In this document: positions 58,012 through 64,000 of the stretch, piece after piece | How the letters are laid out: each line of letters starts with the position of its first letter | Position numbering within the stretch: position 1 is the first letter of the stretch | Assembly (NCBI GenBank): GCA_963848085.1 | Contig: CAWKCE010000004.1 | Span: 62,001 to 126,000 of the forward strand | Source: CAWKCE01 sp032127035 | Lineage (GTDB): Bacteria; Actinomycetota; Actinomycetes; JAHEKZ01 | DNA: 64,000 nt | Direction of reading: 5' to 3' | Translations under genes and position numbers: made by a program | Notes under the pieces: generated by a model | Seen by the model: the letters and a program-made list of their open reading frames with translations, nothing else | What the model was told of the DNA's origin: nothing | Database searches by the model: none

Positions 58012-59190
58012 ATGAGCAACGATGACGGACTGCGGATCCTGGCGTCGACCGAGGCCACCCAGCGACTGTCCCGGCGTTCTTTCCTGGCCGGCGCGACGGT
58101 CACCGCCGTGGCCGGGACAACTCTGATCGCCGGTTGTGGGAGCTCCGACACTGCGCCGAGCGCCGGAGCGGGCAGTAGTGCTGGTCCGATCGAAGACCAG
58201 CTCAACATGTACACGTGGGGCGAGTACGACAGCCCCAAGGTTCTCAAGGAGTTCACTGCGTCGGTCGGGCCCAAGCTCCAGGTCGACTCGTACAACTCCA
58301 ACGAGGAGATGGTCAACAAGCTGGTCGCCACGAAGGGCACCTCCGGCTACGACCTCGTGGTCCCGACCGGCCCCTTCATCCCCCAGATGGTCGCGAACGA
58401 CCTGCTGGAACCGATGGACCTCACGCGGCTGCCGAACTTCTCCAACGTCGACTCGGTCTACCTGGGTCAGACGTGGGACCCGAACAACGAGCACTCGGTG
58501 CCCAAGGCCTGGGGCACCACTGGCTATGCGTATGACACGACGAAGATCGACCGCGAGATGACCACGTGGCAGGACTTCCTGGACGTGGCAAGTACCACCG
58601 CGAGCGGTCAGGTGTCGATCCTGGACAGCCCGGACAACGTCGTCGGGCTCTACCTGTGGGCCAAGAACATCGACTGGATGACGACGGACATGACTCTGCT
58701 CGACGAAGCACAGGACTACCTGGTGAACACGCTTGCTCCGCACGTCAAGAAGTTCGAGTCCTACCCGGGCAGCAACGGGATGCCGCAGGGGTCGTTCTGG
58801 CTGGTCCATGCCTGGAACGGCGACGCCCGCCAGGGGATTCTCAGCTCGGACGACCAGGACCGGTGGAAGTGGGTGCTGCCCACGCCGCGCACCGAGATCT
58901 GGATGGACAACTGGTGCATTCCCAAGGGGGCACCGAACCCGAACGCCGCCTACGCGTGGATCGACTACGTGCTCGACCCCGGGGTGTCCCTGAAGGAGCT
59001 GTCGTACATCGGCTACCACACGGCGATCAAGGGAATCGAGCCCGCCGCCAAGGAAGCCGGTCTGGACCGGCTTGACATCGTGTTCTTCACGCCCGAGCAG
59101 GTCGCCACCATGGAGGCCGGCGAGCTCAACGACGCCCAGCAGAAGCGGGTCGACATCTGGAACGCGATGAAGGCCGCCGCAGGGCGCTGA
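58012..59190 (+). CDS. potD: Polyamine-type ABC transporter substrate-binding protein (PotD-like)
   Basis: 392 residues with AAGGAG upstream. A Tat-type signal (LSRRSFLAGATVTAVAGTTL) is followed by the lipobox IAGC at about residue 42. Mature part: LNMYTWGEYDSPKVLKEFTA, the typical NxYxWxxY opening of PotD/PotF, and later VPKAWGTTGYAYDTTKID and WLVHAWNGDARQGI. The key acids that bind polyamine amino groups cannot be assigned with confidence, so related amines are possible ligands. Secreted folded via Tat, then lipid-anchored. Confidence 0.87.
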   Translation: MSNDDGLRILASTEATQRLSRRSFLAGATVTAVAGTTLIAGCGSSDTAPSAGAGSSAGPIEDQLNMYTWGEYDSPKVLKEFTASVGPKLQVDSYNSNEEMVNKLVATKGTSGYDLVVPTGPFIPQMVANDLLEPMDLTRLPNFSNVDSVYLGQTWDPNNEHSVPKAWGTTGYAYDTTKIDREMTTWQDFLDVASTTASGQVSILDSPDNVVGLYLWAKNIDWMTTDMTLLDEAQDYLVNTLAPHVKKFESYPGSNGMPQGSFWLVHAWNGDARQGILSSDDQDRWKWVLPTPRTEIWMDNWCIPKGAPNPNAAYAWIDYVLDPGVSLKELSYIGYHTAIKGIEPAAKEAGLDRLDIVFFTPEQVATMEAGELNDAQQKRVDIWNAMKAAAGR

Positions 59191-59197
59191 CCGCAGC

Positions 59198-60131
59198 ATG
59201 AGCGACGAGGTCTTGGCGACTCCGGGGGTGCGCAAGTGGCGCGCCCCCGGGTTCGCCCTCGCCCTCCCGGCCTGGGCATGGTTCGTCCTGTTCTTCGTGC
59301 TCCCGGTGGGCTTCGTCATCTTGCTCAGCTTCGGTGCAAAACCGGACATCTTCCGGCCGTACTCCCTGGAGGTGCTGTCCTTCGACCAGTACGCCAAAGC
59401 GCTCGACCCCGCCTACGGACCCACCCTCAAGAACACCCTTCGGGTCGGGATCACCGGCACGATCGCCTGCTTGGTGATCGCCCTGCCGTTTGCCTACTGG
59501 CTGGCAGTTCGGGTGCCACCAAGGTGGCGGGGGCTGCTTCTCGGTCTGGTGCTCGTGCCGTTCTGGACCAACTTCCTGGTCAGGACGATCGGGTGGCAGC
59601 TCATCATCAGCCCCGACGGGATCGCCTCCAGCGTCCTGCAGCAGCTCGGGATCATCTCTCAGCCGCTCAACTTCCTGTACTCCCGGTCCGCTGTTCTGTC
59701 TGGGGGTGGTCTACAACTACCTGCCGTTGATGATCCTGCCGTTGTTCGTGGCCTTCGACCGTCTCGATCCGACGCTGCGTGAGGCGAGCAAGGACCTGGG
59801 CGCCAGCCGGTTCCGTACGTTCACACAGGTGACGCTGCCACTCGCGATGCCAGGAGTCGTTGCGGGGCTCGCCCTGGTCTTCATTCCGCTGATGGGTGAC
59901 TACATCACCGCAGAGGTGCTCGGTGGCGCCAAGGGCAACATGTTGGGCCAGCTGATCGCCAGCCAGTTCTTGTCTGCGCAGAACTGGCCGCTGGGCGCCG
60001 CCATGGCCGTTCTCCTGATGCTCAGCATCACCGTGACTGGGCTGCTCTTCGCTCTCATCGGCGTCACGGTCCGGAGCGCCCTGCGCCGCCGGCGCCGCAT
60101 CGTCATTGACACCGGGGAGGTGGCGGCGTGA
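59198..60131 (+). pseudogene. potB: Polyamine-type ABC permease (PotB-like), broken by a one-base frameshift
   Basis: The frame from ATG 59198 encodes a normal first half (WFVLFFVLPVGFVILLSFGA, PPRWRGLLLGLVLVPFWTNF, LVRTIGWQLIISPDGIAS) up to SRSAVL near 59698, then loses homology. The +1 frame continues as GVVYNYLPLMILPLFVAFDR, LREASKDLGASRFRTFTQVT (the EAA loop) to the stop at 60131. GTTCTGTCTGGGGGTGG at about 59694 reads correctly if one T is removed (V-L-L-G-V-V). The repaired protein would be 310 residues. The neighbours are intact, so this is either a recent mutation, an assembly error, or rarely a programmed shift. Confidence 0.85.
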
Positions 60132-61003
60132 CAGCCACCGCGGAGCCAGCTCAGCTGCACCGGAGACGTGTCGACTGGACGAATGTGGCGATGGGCACTT
60201 GGGGCGTCCTCATGTTCGCGTTCCTGTTCGCACCGATCATCGTCATCGTGGCGTACTCGTTCAACACCGGACGTCTGCTGACGTCGTGGAACGGGTTCGG
60301 CGTTCAGGGGTACACCGATCTGTTCGACAATCCGGTCGCCCAGAGCACGGTGTGGGTGTCCATCCGAGCTGGCGTGATCGCGGCCCTCGTGTCGACGACG
60401 CTTGGGTCACTGGCCGGCGTTGCGTTGGCCCGTCGGCCCGGACGCTGGGTGCCGGTCTTCCTGGTGGTGCTGACGCTCGTTCTCGTTACACCCGAGATCG
60501 TCGACGCGGTTGCGCTGCTTCCCTGGTTCGTTCGACTCGGCACAGACTGGGGACTCGTCGCTTTCAGCAACGGGTTGGTCCGTCTGGTCGTGGCTCACTC
60601 CCTGTTCGCCGCTGCGGTCGTCGCGTTGATCGTGCGGGCCCGCATGCAGGGCCTGGACGAGAGCCTGGAGGAGTCGGCCGCCGACCTGTACGCAACGCCG
60701 TGGAACCGATTCCGCCAGATCACGCTGCCGCTCATGATGCCGGCCGTCCTGGCCGGTGCGCTGATGTCGTTCACACTGAGCCTGGACAACACGATCATCT
60801 CGTCGTTCATCTCGGTCACGGGCAACACTCCCTGGCCGGTCTACGTCTTTAGTTCCGTCCGCTCGGGGCTGCGGCCGGAGATTGCTGCCGTCTCGACGCT
60901 CATGCTGCTGCTCACTCTTGTCGCCATCGGGATCGTCGGTCTGGTGCTTCGCCGGGGCGGCGAGTCGTCCGGGGGTATCGCGCGCACGATGACCGGCGGC
61001 TGA
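60128..61003 (+). CDS. potC: Polyamine-type ABC transporter permease (PotC-like)
   Basis: 291 residues from GTG 60128, overlapping the potB stop (GTGA). Six membrane helices: MFAFLFAPIIVIVAYSFNTG, then the EAA-type loop MQGLDESLEESAADLYATPW followed by FRQITLPLMMPAVLAGALMS. The order SFTLSLDNTIISSFISVTG is typical of PotC. Last gene of the importer operon; convergent with ureC, 21 bases apart. Confidence 0.9.
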   Translation: MTATAEPAQLHRRRVDWTNVAMGTWGVLMFAFLFAPIIVIVAYSFNTGRLLTSWNGFGVQGYTDLFDNPVAQSTVWVSIRAGVIAALVSTTLGSLAGVALARRPGRWVPVFLVVLTLVLVTPEIVDAVALLPWFVRLGTDWGLVAFSNGLVRLVVAHSLFAAAVVALIVRARMQGLDESLEESAADLYATPWNRFRQITLPLMMPAVLAGALMSFTLSLDNTIISSFISVTGNTPWPVYVFSSVRSGLRPEIAAVSTLMLLLTLVAIGIVGLVLRRGGESSGGIARTMTGG

Positions 61004-61024
61004 CACCGCCGCCTGGCGCTTCAG

Positions 61025-62698
61025 CTACAGGAAGTACAGCCGAGACAGTGGCACCGACTCGGCTGGCTGGGCCTCGAGGAGCTCACCGTCGAAGGTCACT
61101 GCCCCGGTGCCGAGATCGACCACGGTGCTGCCGACTGTGGAGTTGCGCACCATGTCGGCCAGGCCGATGCCGCGACATCTGCGGACGGCCACTCGGCGAC
61201 GCTTGGTCGGCAGCAGGTCGGCTCCCTGCTGGATGGCCGCGTCCGACACGAATGCGACGGACAGCTCAGCGGGCGTCACTCCGTGGGCGCCGAACTGTGG
61301 CCCAAGAACCAGCGGCTCGGCCCGGTCCACCGACGCGTTCGGGTCGCCGGTGACGCCGTAGGCCGGGAACCCGGACTTCAGCACGAGCGACGGCTTCGCG
61401 CCGAACCAGGCCGGCTCCCACAGCACCAGGTCGGCGAGCTTGCCCGGCTCGAGGGTGCCGATCTCGTGGGACAGCCCGTGCGCAATCGCCGGGTTCACCG
61501 TGAGCTTGGCGAGGTAGCGAAGGACCCTCTCGTTGTCGTGCCTGTCGTTGTCGGCGCCGCGGTCGTCGCGGTTCTTGGCCGCCACCGCGAAGGTCCGACG
61601 GACCGTCTCGCCCATGCGCCCCATTCCCTGGGCGTCGGACGACGTGATCGGGATGACGCCGAGGTCGTGCAGCACGTCCTCGGCGGCCATGGTGGATGAC
61701 CTGATGCGGTCCTGGGCAAGCTTCAGGTCGCCGGGAACGTCGCGACGCAGGCCGTGGCTGCCGATGATCATGTCGAGGTGCTCGGCGACGGCGTCGCGGC
61801 CGAACGGCAGGGTGGGGTTGGTCGAGGAGCCGATCACATGGGGCACACCGGCCAGCGACAGGACGTCTGGCACGTGGCCGCCACCGCAGCCCTCGACGTG
61901 GAAGGCGTGGATGGTGCGACCGTCCAGGACGGCAAGCGTGTCCGCGACCGACAGGCACTCGTTCAGGCCGTCGGTGTGGAGAGCGACCTGCACGTCGTAG
62001 TCCTCGGCCACGCGCAGAGCAGTGTCGAGCGCCCGGCTGTGCGCGCCGGTGTCCTCATGCACTTTGAAGCCGCAGACCCCGCCGTCGACGAGTGCCTCGA
62101 CGAGCGGGGCTTCCGAGCTGGCGGAGCCGCGCCCCAGGAAGCCGATGTTCACCGGCCAGGCGTCGAAGGCTCCGAAGGCGTTGCGCAGGCCCCAGGGGGA
62201 GTTGACGCCGACGCCCCAGACTGGCCCGAACTCCTGGCCAATGATCGTCGTCACGCCCGACGCGAGGGCGGCCTCCATGATCCGCGGCGACATCAAGTGC
62301 ACGTGCGGGTCGATGGCACCCGGAGTGGCGATGAGCCCCTCGCCGCTCACCACCGCCGTCCCGGTGCCGACGACGACGTCGACGGCGTCCAGGGTGTCTG
62401 GGTTGCCGGCGCGGCCGATTGCGTGGATGCGGCCCTCACGAATGCCGATGGACGTCTTGCCCACGCCGAGCACCGGGTCGATCACGACAACGTTGGAGAC
62501 CACCACGTCGCACGTCTCCCGCACCGTCGCGGCCTTCAGATGCATCCCGTCGCGAGCGGTCTTCCCGAAGCCCATGACGAACTCGTCCCCTGGCCGCTGG
62601 GAGTCGTAGGTAACCTCGACGACGAGGCCGGTGTCGGCGAGGCGGACCCGGTCACCGGTGGTCGGCCCGTGAACCGCCGCCTGGTCTGCGCGGTTCAT
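61025..62698 (-). CDS. ureC: Urease alpha-subunit homologue, flap cysteine replaced
   Basis: 557 residues, close to UreC length. All nickel ligands are present: HVH in ATPGAIDPHVHLMSP, the carbamylated Lys in VCGFKVHEDTG, His in VQVALHTDGLNE, His in HVEGCGGGHVPD and Asp in ITSSDAQGMGRMGET. The mobile flap, usually VCHHL, reads IIGSHGL: the Cys is Ser and the second His Gly, while the catalytic His stays. Together with a fused UreAB and no ureD/E/F/G in the window, this is a divergent urease group known from actinobacteria, whose urease activity is doubtful. Overlaps ureAB by four bases. Confidence 0.9.
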   Translation of the reverse strand: MNRADQAAVHGPTTGDRVRLADTGLVVEVTYDSQRPGDEFVMGFGKTARDGMHLKAATVRETCDVVVSNVVVIDPVLGVGKTSIGIREGRIHAIGRAGNPDTLDAVDVVVGTGTAVVSGEGLIATPGAIDPHVHLMSPRIMEAALASGVTTIIGQEFGPVWGVGVNSPWGLRNAFGAFDAWPVNIGFLGRGSASSEAPLVEALVDGGVCGFKVHEDTGAHSRALDTALRVAEDYDVQVALHTDGLNECLSVADTLAVLDGRTIHAFHVEGCGGGHVPDVLSLAGVPHVIGSSTNPTLPFGRDAVAEHLDMIIGSHGLRRDVPGDLKLAQDRIRSSTMAAEDVLHDLGVIPITSSDAQGMGRMGETVRRTFAVAAKNRDDRGADNDRHDNERVLRYLAKLTVNPAIAHGLSHEIGTLEPGKLADLVLWEPAWFGAKPSLVLKSGFPAYGVTGDPNASVDRAEPLVLGPQFGAHGVTPAELSVAFVSDAAIQQGADLLPTKRRRVAVRRCRGIGLADMVRNSTVGSTVVDLGTGAVTFDGELLEAQPAESVPLSRLYFL

Positions 62699-63393
62699 GC
62701 TTGGGCCTCCTGCCCGGCGTCGAGGTAGCCACAGGCACGGGCTCGTGCCAGTGCCTCCTCCTTTGCGCCGGGAGCGTCGAGCGGCCCGTCGACGAGTCCG
62801 GCGAAGCCAATGACCACGCGTGCCCCGCCAATGGCAGTGACCTCCACCGTTGAGGTGGTGTCTGGGTCGAACGTCACGGCGCTGCCGGCGGGGATGGCGA
62901 GCCGCATCCCGAACGCCGCGGCGCGGTCAAACTTCAGGCGTGGGTTCACCTCGAAGAAGTGGAAGTGGGACGTGACGCTGATCGGGACGCCGGCGGTGTT
63001 GGTCACCGAAACCGCAACCAGGTCGCCGTAGTCGGGGGTCACCGGCGAACCGTCATGGAGTAACGCTCCCGGCGCGGCGTCGGCGCCCGTCGGGCCAAAG
63101 GGCTCTGACACCACGGCGAGGCGGGTCCCGTCGTCGAAGACTGCCTCCACCCAGATGTCGCCGACGACGTCTGCCACCCCCGGGAGCACGTCCTCCGGTC
63201 CGAGGATGCCGCGCCCGATCTCGAGTGCCTCGGCCAGCCGCTTCCCGTCGCGCGCGGCCTCGATGACCGCGTCCGACACCAGCGCTGTCGCCTCTGGAAC
63301 GTTCAGCTGAAGGCCGCGGCTCCGGCGTGCCCGCGCCAGCTCGGCGGCGGAGAAGATAAGCAGGCGGTCCCGCTCGGTCGGCGTCAGTCGCAT
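62695..63393 (-). CDS. ureAB: Fused urease gamma-beta subunit (UreA-UreB)
   Basis: 232 residues. Residues 1-100 are UreA-like (MRLTPTERDRLLIFSAAELA, then LNVPEATALVSDAVIEAARD), and about 110-215 are UreB-like (SVTNTAGVPISVTSHFHFFE, VNPRLKFDRAAAFGMRLAIP, AGSAVTFDPDTTSTVEV). Fusion of the two small subunits is also seen in Helicobacter UreA and in some actinobacteria. The stop overlaps the ureC start (ATGA). Divergent from the gamma-glutamyltransferase gene, with 86 bases between. Confidence 0.92.
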   Translation of the reverse strand: MRLTPTERDRLLIFSAAELARARRSRGLQLNVPEATALVSDAVIEAARDGKRLAEALEIGRGILGPEDVLPGVADVVGDIWVEAVFDDGTRLAVVSEPFGPTGADAAPGALLHDGSPVTPDYGDLVAVSVTNTAGVPISVTSHFHFFEVNPRLKFDRAAAFGMRLAIPAGSAVTFDPDTTSTVEVTAIGGARVVIGFAGLVDGPLDAPGAKEEALARARACGYLDAGQEAQA

Positions 63394-63479
63394 GCACCGA
63401 TCATGCCGCGCGCCGGGCTGCTGCGCGGCCTATGCTCGCCGCCGAGCGCGTCGCGTCGGGTCGGATGGGGGAGGACGCC

Positions 63480-64000
63480 ATGGTCACAGCGGGTGCGGTT
63501 GCCTCCCCGCACGGAGCGGCCACGCGGGCCGGGCTGCGAGCTCTCGCCGACGGGGGGTCGGCCGTGGACGCCGCAATCACGGCGGCGGCGGTGCTGGCCG
63601 TGGTTGCTCCGGACCAGTGTGGGCTGGGGGGCGATGCCGTCGCCCTGGTTGCGCGCAGTCCCGACGAGGTGGCCTGCTTCCAGGGTGCGGGGCGGTCCGC
63701 CCGCGCCGTCGACGTCGACGAGGTTCGTCGGGCCGGCTCGGGCCAGATGCCGGCCTTGGGTGCCCACTCGGTCACGGTGCCAGGCGCGTTGTCGACCTGG
63801 GGGGCCATGCACGGCCACTCCGGGCGCCTTCCGTGGAGCACGCTGCTGGAGCCGGCCCGGGAAGTCGCTGCCGAGGGGTTCGCCGTCGGCGAGCGCCTGC
63901 ACCGGTCGATTGCCGGGTCGACCGACCGGATGAGCGCCGACGCGGGGCTTCGGAGTCTGGTCGTGCCCGGCGGCGTTCCCCTCGCGGTCGGGAGTCGGCT
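63480..64000 (+). CDS. Gamma-glutamyltransferase family protein, N-terminal part
   Basis: Open from ATG 63480 to the window end (173 codons), so the rest is cut off. GGGGGAGG lies five bases upstream of the ATG; an in-frame ATG at 63465 is less likely. Sequence VTAGAVASPHGAATRAGLRA, LADGGSAVDAAITAAAVLAV, VAPDQCGLGGDAVALVARS and SVTVPGALSTWGAMHGHSG is the standard start of the Ntn hydrolase GGT family. No signal peptide is seen, unlike periplasmic GGT. The autoprocessing Thr lies outside. It would cleave gamma-glutamyl amides, which fits the amine importer and urease-like genes nearby. Confidence 0.88.
   Translation, partial: MVTAGAVASPHGAATRAGLRALADGGSAVDAAITAAAVLAVVAPDQCGLGGDAVALVARSPDEVACFQGAGRSARAVDVDEVRRAGSGQMPALGAHSVTVPGALSTWGAMHGHSGRLPWSTLLEPAREVAAEGFAVGERLHRSIAGSTDRMSADAGLRSLVVPGGVPLAVGSR

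Overview
The window is high-GC DNA with many GTG/TTG starts, 4-bp ATGA/GTGA stop-start overlaps and a gene order typical of Actinomycetota: cytidine deaminase-era-leuA-recO-uppS, zur-znuBCA, glyS-dus-ppdK-ydcF-dgt-dnaG-sigma. The left half is therefore a conserved chromosomal backbone of an actinobacterium. I suspect a Frankia/Geodermatophilus-like group but cannot fix the family from sequence alone.

Layout. 1-7.3 kb: end of a cytidine deaminase-like gene, a GNAT, era, an AI-2E-family exporter, a leucine leader peptide with attenuator-like hairpins in front of leuA, a second GNAT, and recO overlapping uppS. 7.3-10.5 kb: zinc homeostasis (znuA-znuC-znuB-zur in one minus-strand operon behind a palindromic Zur-box-like site). 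10.5-24.0 kb: housekeeping genes (ABM protein, phosphoribosyltransferase, glyS, dus, ppdK, ydcF-like, dgt, GNAT, C45 amidohydrolase, dnaG, HrdA-type sigma factor). 24.0-36.8 kb: a mixed accessory stretch around tRNA-Asn, with a secreted GDPD, a DUF3160 remnant, a secreted RTX/choice-of-anchor-Q protein, a GNAT, a GAP-family membrane protein, a DUF1254/DUF1214 protein, a VOC protein, a 0.7-kb gap holding a decayed gene fragment, two F420/deazaflavin-type (Ddn) reductases, a membrane-anchored SagB-type oxidoreductase, a PAP2 protein, a class I aldolase and an SDR.

36.9-48 kb: a D-xylose locus: xylB, the XylF-XylH-XylG ABC importer, group II xylose isomerase and a Gfo/Idh/MocA dehydrogenase. It is interrupted by a translationally coupled vanadium-haloperoxidase + CRTAC1 (FG-GAP/ASPIC-UnbV) pair. 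48-55 kb: a DUF4242 protein, a large LuxR (LAL/MalT-like) ATPase regulator divergent from a berberine-bridge-type FAD oxidase with a perfect 16-bp palindrome between them, a conserved membrane protein, and a DadA-like FAD oxidoreductase.

55-64 kb: an amine/amide utilisation-like locus: YtcJ-type amidohydrolase, a polyamine-type ABC importer (potA-D-B-C order, with a one-base frameshift in potB), a compact urease-like ureAB(fusion)-ureC pair lacking adjacent accessory genes and carrying a Cys-to-Ser change in the mobile flap, and the start of a gamma-glutamyltransferase. Together these suggest import of an amine or gamma-glutamyl compound followed by hydrolysis, but the substrate is not readable from sequence. 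The strongest leads for something undescribed are the urease-like/GGT/polyamine-importer neighbourhood, the haloperoxidase-CRTAC1 pair and the membrane-anchored SagB protein.
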